DNA of 64,000 nucleotides, from positions 102,268-166,267 of the forward strand of contig JAJPIQ010000085.1 of the NCBI GenBank assembly GCA_021324685.1, written 5' to 3'. The notes below the pieces were generated by a model. The model saw nothing but the letters and a program-made list of their open reading frames with translations. It was not told where the DNA came from and did no database searches. The position numbers and the translations under genes were made by a program. The stretch is from Bacteroidota bacterium (GTDB lineage Bacteria; Bacteroidota; Ignavibacteria; Palsa-1295). This document shows positions 17,887 to 26,013 of this stretch, piece by piece. Position 1 is the stretch's first letter; every line of letters starts with the position of its first letter.

Positions 17887-18258
17887 TTATACGTGCTGAT
17901 CGACCAAAATCGGGTTCCCATCCGGGTCCTCGGCCATGAAATAGGCCGGTCCCGTCGAATGTTCATCCGCTTCCATCGAAAATGCGATCCCGCTGGCCTT
18001 CAGCTCGCGCTGTAATTCCCGCACGTCGGTATAGGCCGTCAGTGTTTGCGCATTCTGGTCCCAGCCCGGATTGAATGTCAACATGTTTTTCTCGAACATG
18101 CCCTGGAACAGCCCGATCTTATGTTCGCCATTCTTGAGCACCAGCCAGTTCTTCGACTCGTCGCCACCGACGGGGCGGAAGCCAAACCGTTCGTAGAACG
18201 CCTTGGAGGCTTGCAGGTCCCTGACTGCCAGGCACATCGTAAAGGCTCCGAGTTCCAT
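17887..18258 (-). CDS. VOC/glyoxalase-fold protein inserted in the ribosomal cluster
   Basis: The 123-residue product is a vicinal-oxygen-chelate (glyoxalase/bleomycin-resistance) fold protein. Evidence is MCLAVRDLQASKAFYERFGF at the first beta-alpha-beta unit, VLKNGEHKIGLFQGMFEK in the first half, and a second half ending YFMAEDPDGNPILVDQH, the standard closing motif with the acidic metal-ligand position. The ATG at 18258 is chosen; a longer frame runs into rpsN. The gene sits in line between rpsN (20 bp) and rpsH (18 bp) with no promoter or terminator visible, so it should be co-expressed with ribosomal genes. A metal-dependent small-molecule enzyme or binding protein is likely; the substrate is unknown. 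Confidence 0.88.
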   Translation of the reverse strand: MELGAFTMCLAVRDLQASKAFYERFGFRPVGGDESKNWLVLKNGEHKIGLFQGMFEKNMLTFNPGWDQNAQTLTAYTDVRELQRELKASGIAFSMEADEHSTGPAYFMAEDPDGNPILVDQHV

Positions 18259-18278
18259 CGTCGTATCCTGTACGTTGC

Positions 18279-18464
18279 TTACCAGCTCGATTTGCGGACG
18301 CCAGGAATTTTTCCTTCGAGTGCAAGTTCCCGGAAGCAAATCCGGCACAGTCCGAATTTCCGATAAAACGATCGCGAGCGCCCGCAACGGTTGCAGCGGT
18401 TATGCTTGCGCGTCGCGAACTTTGGCGTCCGTTTCGCTTTGACTCTCAGGGCTAATCGTGCCAT
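18279..18464 (-). CDS. rpsN: 30S ribosomal protein S14, zinc-binding type
   Basis: The 61-residue S14 is the short type with a zinc ribbon formed by Cys24, Cys27, Cys40 and Cys43 (CNRC and CRIC). Its core [21 protein letters not shown] is the family signature, and the C-terminal [11 protein letters not shown] is standard. It assembles late into the 30S head. It lies between rplE (23-bp gap) and the inserted VOC gene. This form is also called type Z. Confidence 0.97.
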   Translation of the reverse strand: MARLALRVKAKRTPKFATRKHNRCNRCGRSRSFYRKFGLCRICFRELALEGKIPGVRKSSW

Positions 18465-18487
18465 GCTGTACTATCCAAATTAAAAAT

Positions 18488-19201
18488 TTATGCTGCGGCT
18501 CCTTCGCGCTTGCGGAACGGAAGCCCGAACGCCTTGAGGAGTTCCAATGCCTCTTCGTCCGATTTCGCGCTCGTGGCGAAGGTAATGTCCATGCCGGTAA
18601 TGCGCGATACCTTATCGACGTCGATCTCCGGGAAAATGATTTGCTCCCGAATTCCGAGCGTGTAGTTCCCACGTCCGTCGAACGATTTGTCCGGAATACC
18701 GCGGAAATCGCGAATACGCGGAATGGCCGTGGTCATGAGGCGGTCCAAAAATTCGTACATCCGCGCGCGGCGCAGCGTCACACGGCAGCCGATCGCCTGG
18801 TTCTCGCGAAGCTTGAAGTTCGAGATCGACTTTTTCGATTTCGTGATCGCCGGCTTTTGTCCGGTGATCGCCTCGAGATCGCGCACGGCCGCATCGAGCA
18901 ATTTCGGATCGCTTGCCGCTACGCCGACGCCGATATTGATGGCGATCTTTTCGATCCGCGGTGCTTCATTTACATTCTTGTAATTGAAGCGCTTCATCAT
19001 GGTCGGAACGACGCGCTCGCGATAGATTCCAAGTAACCGCGCCGGGGGAACCGGACGGTTGGAAGGCTCCGATTTTTGTTCTCCGGAATCAGCGCCTTTC
19101 GCTTTCTTTTCGCCTTTCGGCTTTCCTTCGCCCTTGGACTTCGATCCCGATCCTTGCTCGGCCTTCGGAGCTTTCGGTTTTTTCTCTTTTTCTTCTGCCA
19201 T
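18488..19201 (-). CDS. rplE: 50S ribosomal protein L5 with charged N-terminal extension
   Basis: L5 binds 5S rRNA and contacts the P-site tRNA. The conserved L5 core starts around residue 55 ([17 protein letters not shown]) and includes [31 protein letters not shown] and [18 protein letters not shown]. The first 50 residues are an added low-complexity tail rich in Lys, Glu, Gly, Pro and Ser, absent from typical L5 of about 180 residues. The ATG at 19201 (MAEEKEKK) is preferred over a TTG five codons upstream. It sits between rplX and rpsN as usual. Confidence 0.95.
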   Translation of the reverse strand: MAEEKEKKPKAPKAEQGSGSKSKGEGKPKGEKKAKGADSGEQKSEPSNRPVPPARLLGIYRERVVPTMMKRFNYKNVNEAPRIEKIAINIGVGVAASDPKLLDAAVRDLEAITGQKPAITKSKKSISNFKLRENQAIGCRVTLRRARMYEFLDRLMTTAIPRIRDFRGIPDKSFDGRGNYTLGIREQIIFPEIDVDKVSRITGMDITFATSAKSDEEALELLKAFGLPFRKREGAAA

Positions 19202-19244
19202 GTTACTTTCTTTCAATGACGATAGTGGCCGTCATTCCAAAATT

Positions 19245-19568
19245 TTATCCAATTGCATCGCCGGAACGCTTTGCAAACCGCTCGAAGCGGACTTTGCCTT
19301 CCGTGCCAACAAGCTCGCGCTTACCGATACGCGTCCGAAGGTTCGTCTTCGGATCGACGAGCATCACATTCGAGGCATCGATGGGTGCTTCGCGCGTTGT
19401 GATCCCGCCCTGCTGATTTCGTTGCGAGGGGCGCTCGTGCTTGAACTGGTTATTGACACCTTCGACGAGTACTTTATTGGTTTCCGGGTAAACGCGAAGG
19501 ACCTTACCGGTCTTGCCGCGGTTCTTACCCGTGATCACTTCGACGATGTCGTTCTTCTTGATCCGCAT
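19245..19568 (-). CDS. rplX: 50S ribosomal protein L24
   Basis: L24 is an early assembly initiator of the large subunit. The 107-residue protein carries the KOW motif near its N-terminus (DIVEVITGKNRGKTGKVLRV) and the follow-on segment GGITTREAPIDASNVMLVDP, both typical. It lies 81 bp after rplN and 43 bp before rplE in the usual spc order. Confidence 0.96.
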   Translation of the reverse strand: MRIKKNDIVEVITGKNRGKTGKVLRVYPETNKVLVEGVNNQFKHERPSQRNQQGGITTREAPIDASNVMLVDPKTNLRTRIGKRELVGTEGKVRFERFAKRSGDAIG

Positions 19569-19649
19569 AAATCCCTTAAATTCGACGTTTTCAGTTGCTT
19601 AATTGCCACGCACGGCATTTGTACTTCATGAACGCCGTAAAACTTTTCA

Positions 19650-20018
19650 TTAAATCACTTCCGGTGCCAGCGAAACGATCTTCATATACTGGCGCTCGCG
19701 AAGTTCGCGGGCAACCGGTCCAAAGATACGCGTGCCGCGCGGTTCGCCCTGCTGGTTGAGCAATACGACCGCATTCTCATCGAAGCGAATGTAGCTGCCG
19801 TCCTTCCGGCGCGATTCCTTCTTCGTACGGACGATCACGGCCTTCGATACTTCGCCTTTTTTGACCTGCCCGTTCGGGATCGCCGCTTTTACGCTGACAA
19901 CCACGACATCGCCCAGGCCTGCATAGCGGCGCTCATGTCCACCGAGAATGCGAATGCAGCGCACCCGCTTGGCGCCCGAGTTATCGGCTACGACTAAGTT
20001 CGTTTCTTCCTGTACCAT
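19650..20018 (-). CDS. rplN: 50S ribosomal protein L14
   Basis: L14 forms an inter-subunit bridge. The 122-residue product begins [18 protein letters not shown] and carries the L14 signature segment [20 protein letters not shown] and the end [18 protein letters not shown]. Length is exact for the family. It follows rpsQ after a 95-bp gap, marking the junction between the S10-type and spc-type gene blocks; this gap could hold an internal promoter, but none is clear. Confidence 0.97.
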   Translation of the reverse strand: MVQEETNLVVADNSGAKRVRCIRILGGHERRYAGLGDVVVVSVKAAIPNGQVKKGEVSKAVIVRTKKESRRKDGSYIRFDENAVVLLNQQGEPRGTRIFGPVARELRERQYMKIVSLAPEVI

Positions 20019-20113
20019 AGTTCTTCAGCTTTCTCCCCGTGCAGGACATGCTATAGCGTGCCCTTTCTTTCCGTAGCGCAAGCGAAAGCATGCGCCACAC
20101 GGGTATTCGATTT

Positions 20114-20410
20114 TTACTTCGCTCGTTCCAAAACTTCAACGACCCGCCAGCGCTTCGTCTTCGAAAGCGGCCGTGTTTCCATGATGCGGACCGTATCGCC
20201 GATCTTCGCATCGTTTTTCTCATCGTGCGCGACGAAGCGCGTCGTCTTCTTAAAATATTTTTTGTAAAGCGGATGCGGGACCTGGCGCGTCAACGTAACA
20301 ACGACGGTCTTCTGCATCTTATCGCTCACGACTTTGCCGATACGCTCTTTGCGGCGGCCACGGGCTTCCGTCGTTTCTGTCGCGGTACCTAAAACTTCGT
20401 TCTCTGCCAT
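20114..20410 (-). CDS. rpsQ: 30S ribosomal protein S17
   Basis: S17 is a primary 16S rRNA-binding OB-fold protein. The 98-residue product has a short extra N-terminus (about 18 residues) before [19 protein letters not shown], then [14 protein letters not shown] and [20 protein letters not shown], the family signature. It follows rpmC with a 3-bp gap, consistent with coupled translation. Confidence 0.96.
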   Translation of the reverse strand: MAENEVLGTATETTEARGRRKERIGKVVSDKMQKTVVVTLTRQVPHPLYKKYFKKTTRFVAHDEKNDAKIGDTVRIMETRPLSKTKRWRVVEVLERAK

Positions 20411-20413
20411 CGT

Positions 20414-20620
20414 TTATTTCACCTCCGGTTTACGTGTGCTAAGCGCAGTCTGCATGCGGGCGATGTCGCGCTTGAGGGTCACGATCTGCGCGTGATTATC
20501 GAGTTGGCCCACGGTCTTTTGGAACCGAAGGGCGGTAATACGCGCCTCGTTATCACCGATCTGTTTTTTAAGCTGCGCTTCCGTGAGGTTCGCGAGCTCT
20601 GCGAATTTAAGTCCTTTCAT
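20414..20620 (-). CDS. rpmC: 50S ribosomal protein L29
   Basis: L29 lies at the peptide exit tunnel, where signal recognition particle and trigger factor dock. The 68-residue two-helix protein begins MKGLKFAELANLTEAQL and contains LKRDIARMQTALSTR, the L29 C-terminal signature. It lies 15 bp after rplP and 3 bp before rpsQ in the standard order rplP-rpmC-rpsQ. Confidence 0.96.
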   Translation of the reverse strand: MKGLKFAELANLTEAQLKKQIGDNEARITALRFQKTVGQLDNHAQIVTLKRDIARMQTALSTRKPEVK

Positions 20621-20635
20621 TGCTCTACACTTTCC

Positions 20636-21055
20636 TTATTCGACGTAATCCGGACGAGTAACCATTTTAGTCTTAACGGGAAGCTTATGGCCCGCAAGGC
20701 GCAATGCTTCTTCCGCCAGTTCTTTCGAAATGCCGCCGATCTCGAACATGATGCGGCCCGGCTTCACGACCGAAACCCAGAACTCCGGGGATCCTTTTCC
20801 AGAACCCATGCGTGTTTCCGCCGGCTTTTTCGTGACCGGTTTATCGGGAAAAATACGGATCCAGATTTTTCCGTCGCGTTTCATCGTACGTGAAAGCGTA
20901 ACGCGGACCGCTTCGATCTGACGGCTGGTGATCCAGCCCGGTTCGAGCGCCTTAAGCCCAAAAGAACCAAAGGCGACCTGCGCGCCACGGGTCTCGTTGC
21001 CCTTGACTTTGCCGCGCTGCGCTTTACGATATTTTACTCTCTTTGGAAGAAGCAT
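20636..21055 (-). CDS. rplP: 50S ribosomal protein L16
   Basis: L16 organises the A-site region of the large subunit. The 139-residue protein opens [16 protein letters not shown] and contains [36 protein letters not shown] and [18 protein letters not shown], all diagnostic. Length is normal. It lies 26 bp after rpsC. Confidence 0.97.
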   Translation of the reverse strand: MLLPKRVKYRKAQRGKVKGNETRGAQVAFGSFGLKALEPGWITSRQIEAVRVTLSRTMKRDGKIWIRIFPDKPVTKKPAETRMGSGKGSPEFWVSVVKPGRIMFEIGGISKELAEEALRLAGHKLPVKTKMVTRPDYVE

Positions 21056-21081
21056 GGTCTTCTACAATTCCACTAAAAAAT

Positions 21082-21951
21082 TTATGCTGTTTCTGTTTCG
21101 GCGCGCTCGCCACGTTTGCGAAGCACGGGCGCTTCCCCGCCGGACTCCGCCCCGCCTTCACCGCCGCCCGTGCGCGGACCACGATCCCGATCGCGATCCC
21201 GTCCGCCTCGGCCACGACCGCCACGACGGCGGCCTTCGCTGCCTGCTGCCGAAACGATCGGACGCTTATCTTTCTGCTCCGTTCCATTGACAGCCGTTTC
21301 CGCTGCCATCTGGAGCGGCGTCTGGCCGATGATATCACCGTGGCAGACCCACACTTTCACTCCGATGGCTCCGTAAATGGTCTGGGCCGTCGAGCGAGCG
21401 AAGTCAATATCGGCACGAAGCGTATGGAGCGGAATGCGTCCCTCTTTGTATTGCTCGGACCGTGCGATTTCGGAACCGCCTAAGCGGCCGCCGCACATCA
21501 CACGCACGCCTTCGGCGCCAGCCCGCATCGCGGCGGAGATCGCACCTTTCATCGCACGCCGGAATGAAATTCGGCCTTCCAACTGCTGTGCGATCTGGTC
21601 GCCGATCAGTTGGGCATCGGTCTCGGGGCGCTTCACTTCATTGATAAGGATCTTCACTTCCTTACCGCCCGTAATATTCTTGAGCTCTTCTTCGAGCTGC
21701 GCAATTTCCTTTCCACTTTTTCCGATCACGACCCCGGGACGCGACGTATGGATCGTAAGTACGATCCGCTTCGTCGTGCGATCGAGCACGAGCTTCGAAA
21801 GCCCCGCGCGCTTCAAGCGGTTTTTGACGTAGGCGCGAATGAGGTTGTCCTCTTCGAGCTTCTGCGCAAAATTCTTATCGTCGTACCAGCGTGCATCCCA
21901 CGGACGCGTTACCGCTACTCGAAAGCCGACCGGATGTGTTTTCTGTCCCAA
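21082..21951 (-). CDS. rpsC: 30S ribosomal protein S3 with Arg/Gly/Asp-rich tail
   Basis: S3 forms part of the mRNA entry channel and helicase. The core of about 215 residues contains GQKTHPVGFRVAV, the KH domain with VVIGKSGKEIAQLEEEL, and GVRVMCGGRLGGSEIARSE. The remaining 75 residues form a tail rich in Arg, Gly, Asp and Glu (for example GRGGRDRDRDRGP), longer than in E. coli S3 (233 aa). The start is TTG, 3 bp after the rplV stop. The tail is probably disordered. Confidence 0.96.
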   Translation of the reverse strand: MGQKTHPVGFRVAVTRPWDARWYDDKNFAQKLEEDNLIRAYVKNRLKRAGLSKLVLDRTTKRIVLTIHTSRPGVVIGKSGKEIAQLEEELKNITGGKEVKILINEVKRPETDAQLIGDQIAQQLEGRISFRRAMKGAISAAMRAGAEGVRVMCGGRLGGSEIARSEQYKEGRIPLHTLRADIDFARSTAQTIYGAIGVKVWVCHGDIIGQTPLQMAAETAVNGTEQKDKRPIVSAAGSEGRRRGGRGRGGRDRDRDRGPRTGGGEGGAESGGEAPVLRKRGERAETETA

Positions 21952-21954
21952 AAT

Positions 21955-22464
21955 TTATTCGTTTTCGCTCGTGGATGTTTCCGCTTCCGCCGCGACCGCA
22001 GATTCCGCCTGCTTCGCTTTGGACGCTTTCTTTGCTGAAGCCGCGGAGCTAATGGACTTTGCCATTGCCACGCGTGACGCGCTCGATTTTTTGCGCGCTT
22101 TTTTCACCGTCCCCATCGGCTCGTCACCGACAACGATGGTGAGATGGTTCGAACGCTTGCGCACGCGAAACGCCCGACCCATCGGTGCGGGAAGGACGCG
22201 CTTGAGCACCGGGCCGCCATCGGCCGAGCATTCGCGAACATAGAGCTCGTCGACATCGAACCGGGCATTCTCCGGGTCCATTTGAAAATTCGCGACCGCC
22301 GAGCGCAGCGTCTTTTCTGCTACGATCGAAGCGTGATTCGGCGTAAAATGAAGGATCGAAAGCGCTTCGGGGACCCGCTTGCCGCGGATCTGGTCCAGCA
22401 CGATCCGCATTTTGAGCGGAGAGCTCTGGATCCCTCGCTTGATCGCATGTGCTTGCTTTGCCAT
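21955..22464 (-). CDS. rplV: 50S ribosomal protein L22 with Ala/Lys/Ser-rich tail
   Basis: L22 lines the nascent-peptide exit tunnel. The core (about 1-118) starts MAKQAHAIKRGIQSSPLKMR and contains SAVANFQMDPENARFDVDELYV and the loop region RVLPAPMGRAFRVRKRSNHLTIVV. About 45 extra residues follow, made of Ala, Ser, Lys and Glu (SSAASAKKASKAKQAESA), absent from most L22 proteins of about 110-115 residues. It lies 28 bp after rpsS and 3 bp before rpsC. Confidence 0.96.
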   Translation of the reverse strand: MAKQAHAIKRGIQSSPLKMRIVLDQIRGKRVPEALSILHFTPNHASIVAEKTLRSAVANFQMDPENARFDVDELYVRECSADGGPVLKRVLPAPMGRAFRVRKRSNHLTIVVGDEPMGTVKKARKKSSASRVAMAKSISSAASAKKASKAKQAESAVAAEAETSTSENE

Positions 22465-22492
22465 CGTTCTAAAATCCTATAAACGTTCTTTG

Positions 22493-22780
22493 TTATGCGG
22501 CTTTCGTCGCGGCTTCCGTCTTCGTTCCCGAGTGTCCGCGGAACTGCCGCGTCGGAGCGAATTCCCCGAGTTTATGGCCGACCATATTCTCCGTCACATA
22601 GACGGGAATGAATTTATTTCCGTTGTGAACCGTGAACGTATGACCCACGAATTCGGGCGAGATCGTGCTCGCCCGCGACCAGGTCTTGATCACTTTCTTT
22701 TGACGAGCGCTGTTCAGCGTCTCCACTTTCTTGAGGAGCTTCTCGTCAATAAACGGTCCTTTTTTTAACGATCGTGACAT
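22493..22780 (-). CDS. rpsS: 30S ribosomal protein S19
   Basis: S19 sits in the head of the small subunit near the A-site tRNA. The 95-residue product opens [19 protein letters not shown] and carries the signature [20 protein letters not shown] and [15 protein letters not shown]. Length is standard. It is separated from rplB by 138 bp occupied by an inverted-repeat element, an unusually large gap for this pair. Confidence 0.97.
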   Translation of the reverse strand: MSRSLKKGPFIDEKLLKKVETLNSARQKKVIKTWSRASTISPEFVGHTFTVHNGNKFIPVYVTENMVGHKLGEFAPTRQFRGHSGTKTEAATKAA

Positions 22781-22793
22781 CTTTTTTAAGTGC

Positions 22794-22917
22794 GGAGTGC
22801 TAAGTGCTGAGGGCTGAGTATTTCAGCCTACTCTCAACGCCTTACCATCTCGTTTCACATTCTAACTGTAAATCCTTTTTTCAAACGTAGCACTTAGCAC
22901 CAGGCACTAAGCACTCC
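22794..22917. repeat. 124-bp inverted-repeat element between rplB and rpsS
   Basis: GGAGTGCTAAGTGC (22794-22807) and GCACTAAGCACTCC (22904-22917) are inverted copies with one mismatch. Inside are further copies of the AGTGCTAAGTGCT word and a GGCTGA/TCAGCC hairpin at about 22812-22828. It contains no open frame of note. The related word AAGTGCTAAGT recurs in the thiolase-mutase gap at about 41035, suggesting an interspersed repeat family. It lies inside the ribosomal operon and abuts the rplB stop. Confidence 0.7.
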
Positions 22918-22918
22918 C

Positions 22919-23755
22919 TTACTTCGAACGACGCTTGACGATATATTTCGTCGATTCTTTTTTGCCTTTGCGCGTCTTGTAACCCTTCGCGAGCTGACCC
23001 CACGGCGATTTCGGGTGCTTGCGTCCGCCGCCCGATTTCGATTTGCCTTCGCCACCGCCCATCGGGTGATCGACCGGGTTCATCGCCATACCGCGCGTTT
23101 GCGGACGAATACCGAGCCAGCGCGAGCGGCCTGCTTTGCCCCAGCTGATATTGAAATAATCCGAGTTCCCAACCTGGCCGATGGTCGCAAAACATTCGAG
23201 TCGAACTTTGCGCGTCTCGCCGGAAGGAAGCTTCAGCGTTGCAAATTCTCCTTCTTTTGCCATGACCTGGCACGAGTTCCCGGCCGAGCGCGCGATCTGT
23301 CCGCCTTTGCCGGCGCGAAGTTCCACGTTGTGCACGAAGGTTCCGAGCGGCATATTCTTCAGCGGCAGGGTATTGCCGACGTTGATCTCGGAATCGGGGC
23401 CCGAAGTGATCGTACCACCGACCGCCAGGCCGTCCGGAGCGATGATGTAGCGCTTTTCGCCGTCCGCATACTGCACGAGTGCAATGCGAGCATTGCGGTT
23501 CGGATCGTATTCGATCGAAGCGATCTTCCCGGCAATACCGATCTTATCGCGCTTGAAGTCGATGACACGGTACATCCGCTTGTGCCCGCCGCCGCGATGG
23601 CGCGAGGTAATACGGCCCGTGTTCCCACGCCCGCCCGATTTACGGAGCGGTTCGAGGAGCGATTTTTCCGGCGTCGTCTTCGTGATCTCGTCGAATGTCG
23701 AGATCGAATAATACCGGGTGGCCGGCGTTCTCGGTTTTAAGTTCCTAATAGCCAT
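22919..23755 (-). CDS. rplB: 50S ribosomal protein L2
   Basis: L2 is essential for subunit association and peptidyl transferase assembly. The 278-residue protein contains [18 protein letters not shown], GRNNxGRIT-type segment [19 protein letters not shown], and the L2 signature [18 protein letters not shown] with the conserved histidine region. Length is standard. It is 3 bp after rplW, and its stop abuts the repeat element before rpsS. Confidence 0.97.
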   Translation of the reverse strand: MAIRNLKPRTPATRYYSISTFDEITKTTPEKSLLEPLRKSGGRGNTGRITSRHRGGGHKRMYRVIDFKRDKIGIAGKIASIEYDPNRNARIALVQYADGEKRYIIAPDGLAVGGTITSGPDSEINVGNTLPLKNMPLGTFVHNVELRAGKGGQIARSAGNSCQVMAKEGEFATLKLPSGETRKVRLECFATIGQVGNSDYFNISWGKAGRSRWLGIRPQTRGMAMNPVDHPMGGGEGKSKSGGGRKHPKSPWGQLAKGYKTRKGKKESTKYIVKRRSK

Positions 23756-23758
23756 TGC

Positions 23759-24076
23759 TTATAACGCTCCTTTATCCTTCCCCTCGATCGGCGCGAAGAC
23801 GTCGATCGTATGACCCGGTTTGAGTTGTACGATGGCCTTCTTATAACCCGACTTCACACCATGGCGAGCTCCTTTGCGTGTGAACTGCGTTTTGTGCTTC
23901 GACTTCTGCCATGACATACGCACGGAATCCACCGCAACGCCAAAACGTCCGGCGACGGCCTGCGCCACTTCGATCTTGTTCGTGTTCGGCGAAACCTCGA
24001 AATGATAAATTCCTTTCTCGGCCTGTAAGGTCGCTTTCTCCGTCAGGAGTGGACGCCGTAAAACTTCTCGTGTCAT
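23759..24076 (-). CDS. rplW: 50S ribosomal protein L23
   Basis: L23 sits at the exit tunnel and docks trigger factor and SRP. The 105-residue product shows RRPLLTEKATLQAEKGIYHFEV, IEVAQAVAGRFGVAVDSVR and the C-terminal KKAIVQLKPGHTIDVF, as in bacterial L23. It lies 14 bp after rplD and 3 bp before rplB. Confidence 0.96.
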   Translation of the reverse strand: MTREVLRRPLLTEKATLQAEKGIYHFEVSPNTNKIEVAQAVAGRFGVAVDSVRMSWQKSKHKTQFTRKGARHGVKSGYKKAIVQLKPGHTIDVFAPIEGKDKGAL

Positions 24077-24090
24077 ATTCTAAACTTTCT

Positions 24091-24765
24091 TTATGCTGGA
24101 ATTGAAATATGTTCCACTTCCGGCTTTTCCTGAGCGGTCCCCGCGAAGCTCTTTTCGAGTGCGGCGATGGCCGATTCTTCCGCAATGACCGCGCGCGATT
24201 TCCAGATGTCGTACATCGAAGCTTTATCTGCCGACGAAACCGTGAGCGTCGGAATGTTCCGGCCGCTGCGGTAGACGGTATCGTTATCGCCGGCGGTGAG
24301 CAGGATCGCCTGCTTCTTATTCAGGTGCAATGCATTCAAAACTTCCTGTACTTGCTTCGTACGTGGACTGCTGAAGTCCAGGTCCTCGACGACGACGAAC
24401 GCACCGGCCTTTACTTTCTCCGAAAGCGCGCTCTTGCGAGCGAGCTGCTTGACCTTGCGCGGAAGCGACTTCGTGTACTTGTGCGGCTGCGGCCCGTGCA
24501 TCGTGGCTCCTCCCGGATGGAGTCCGCTTTTGATCGAACCCTGCCGGGCGCGGCCCGTGCCCTTTTGGCGAAACAGTTTCTTCGTCGAGCCCGATACCGC
24601 ACTACGCGGCAGCGTGCTATGAGTTCCCTGACGCTGGTTCGCGAGGTGCGTCTCGATCATGAGCCACATCGCGTGCTCATGCGGTTCGATCGCGAAGATA
24701 TCGTCCGCGAGCATGATCTTCCGCCCGGTTCCCGTTCCCGCTTTGCTTAATACTTCTACCTGCAT
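24091..24765 (-). CDS. rplD: 50S ribosomal protein L4
   Basis: L4 is an assembly initiator that reaches into the exit tunnel; in enterobacteria it also represses the S10 operon. The 224-residue protein has a typical L4 extended loop with STKKLFRQKGTGRARQGSIKS and HPGGATMHGPQPHKYTKSL, and the DLDFSSPRTKQVQEVLNAL segment. It lies 5 bp after rplC and 14 bp before rplW. Autoregulation here is not shown. Confidence 0.96.
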   Translation of the reverse strand: MQVEVLSKAGTGTGRKIMLADDIFAIEPHEHAMWLMIETHLANQRQGTHSTLPRSAVSGSTKKLFRQKGTGRARQGSIKSGLHPGGATMHGPQPHKYTKSLPRKVKQLARKSALSEKVKAGAFVVVEDLDFSSPRTKQVQEVLNALHLNKKQAILLTAGDNDTVYRSGRNIPTLTVSSADKASMYDIWKSRAVIAEESAIAALEKSFAGTAQEKPEVEHISIPA

Positions 24766-24770
24766 GACGC

Positions 24771-25406
24771 TTATGCCTTTACAATTTCTACGACCTGATT
24801 TTTCGCCCCTGCGAACGAACCGCTGACGAGCACCAAATTTTGCTCCGGCAGCACCTTTACGACACGCAGGTTACGCGTCGTCACGCGCTTGCCGCCCATG
24901 CGTCCGGCCATGCGCTGGCCTTTGAACACGCGGGAAGGATAGCTCGATGCACCGATCGATCCCGGAGCGCGAACGCGATCCGACTGACCGTGCGTCGTCG
25001 ATCCGACCCCGCCGAAATGGTGACGCTTCACGACGCCCTGGAACCCGCGGCCCTTCGAGGTCGAAGAGACGTGCACGACGTCCCCCTCGTGAAAGAGGTC
25101 GGCGGCCGTAATGGCTTTGCCGGGAGCCAGCTCCGCGATATCCTTATCGGCGAACGTACGGAACTCTTTTAAATACCGTTTCGGCGTCGCGCCGCTTTTC
25201 GCGAAATGACCTTTCTCCGGGCGATTCAGCTTGCGTTCTTCGATATCCTCGAAGCCAAGCTGGACCGCATCGTAGCCATCGGTCGCTTTCGTCTTCAGCT
25301 GTGTCACGTAGCACGGGCCGGCCTGGATGACGGTCACGGGAACGTACTGTCCCTGCTCGTCAAAAATGCCGGTCATACCAACTTTTTTGCCTAATAATGC
25401 GCTCAT
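24771..25406 (-). CDS. rplC: 50S ribosomal protein L3
   Basis: L3 helps form the peptidyl transferase centre. The 211-residue product begins MSALLGKKVGMTGIFDEQGQ and contains FHEGDVVHVSSTSKGRGFQG, VKRHHFGGVGSTTHGQSDRV and GRMGGKRVTTRNL, all L3 signatures. The ATG at 25406 is chosen although the frame runs 22 codons further upstream; that part is repeat sequence. A 256-bp gap, mostly filled by an inverted-repeat element, separates it from rpsJ. Confidence 0.97.
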   Translation of the reverse strand: MSALLGKKVGMTGIFDEQGQYVPVTVIQAGPCYVTQLKTKATDGYDAVQLGFEDIEERKLNRPEKGHFAKSGATPKRYLKEFRTFADKDIAELAPGKAITAADLFHEGDVVHVSSTSKGRGFQGVVKRHHFGGVGSTTHGQSDRVRAPGSIGASSYPSRVFKGQRMAGRMGGKRVTTRNLRVVKVLPEQNLVLVSGSFAGAKNQVVEIVKA

Positions 25407-25425
25407 TTTCTTCGCTTTCTTCACT

Positions 25426-25634
25426 GTCATTGCGAGGAGAACGGACCGGCCCGCATGATCGCTCATGCACATGATCGCTCATGCTTAGCACATGATCGCT
25501 CATGCTTAGGAAAGCCCATTCGACGAAGCAATCTTTTTCCATTCAGGGATCGCGGTGCCTCGTGCCTCGCAACCTCCGATTGCTTCGCCGCATCGTTTCC
25601 GATGCCTGCTCCGCCATCTCCTCCTCGCAATGAC
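25426..25634. repeat. 209-bp MITE-like element with perfect 14-bp terminal inverted repeats
   Basis: GTCATTGCGAGGAG at 25426-25439 and CTCCTCGCAATGAC at 25621-25634 are exact inverted copies. A second nested pair, CGAAGCAATC (25524-25533) and GATTGCTTCG (25578-25587), lies inside. Between them are three direct copies of CATGATCGCTCATGC at 25454, 25470 and 25491. No transposase frame is present. Words of this kind (CATTGCGAGGAG...GAAGCAATC) recur between genes in many bacteria; here the element sits between rplC and rpsJ within the ribosomal operon. Confidence 0.75.
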
Positions 25635-25662
25635 GTTGGGAGAAGACCGCGAAGCTTGCGCG

Positions 25663-25965
25663 TTAAACTTTAATTTCCACTTCCACACCCGCCGGCAGCT
25701 CGAGCTTCATCAGCGAATCGACCGTACGGCTGTTCGAATTCAGGATGTCGATAAGGCGCTTATGGGCGCGGATCTCGAACTGTTCGCGACTCTTCTTATC
25801 GACGTGCGGAGAACGGTTGACCGTATAGATCGACTTCTTGGTCGGCAGCGGAATGGGCCCGCTGACAACGCATCCGGTCGGCTTGACAGTCCGAATGATC
25901 TTCTCCGCGCTCTTATCGATCAGGTTATGATCGTAAGATTTTAATTTGATTCGAATCTTCTGCAT
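25663..25965 (-). CDS. rpsJ: 30S ribosomal protein S10
   Basis: S10 (also NusE, a transcription antitermination partner of NusB) is a head protein of the 30S subunit. The 100-residue product has [46 protein letters not shown] and VEIKV, the standard sequence. The ATG at 25965 gives the normal length; the frame extends seven codons further. It is the first S10-operon gene, preceded by a strong hairpin and tuf. Confidence 0.97.
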   Translation of the reverse strand: MQKIRIKLKSYDHNLIDKSAEKIIRTVKPTGCVVSGPIPLPTKKSIYTVNRSPHVDKKSREQFEIRAHKRLIDILNSNSRTVDSLMKLELPAGVEVEIKV

Positions 25966-25975
25966 TATTACAAAT

Positions 25976-26007
25976 GAAGCGCGCACCCCGAAAAGAGTGC
26001 GCGCTTC
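25976..26007 (-). promoter_or_regulatory. Perfect 11-bp hairpin between tuf and rpsJ
   Basis: GAAGCGCGCAC (25976-25986) and GTGCGCGCTTC (25997-26007) form a perfect stem with a 10-base loop, starting 6 bp after the tuf stop. On the minus strand the stem is followed by a weak ATTTGTAAT rather than a long T-run, and rpsJ starts 11 bases beyond it. It may act as a partial terminator, an RNA processing or stability element, or a translation control structure for rpsJ. Confidence 0.6.
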
Positions 26008-26013
26008 TTATAA

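Noticed and set aside
25454..25505. Three copies of CATGATCGCTCATGC resembling a short CRISPR array
   Set aside because: Repeat units are 15 bp, spacers are 1 and 6 bp and there are no cas genes; it is internal duplication of the interspersed element.
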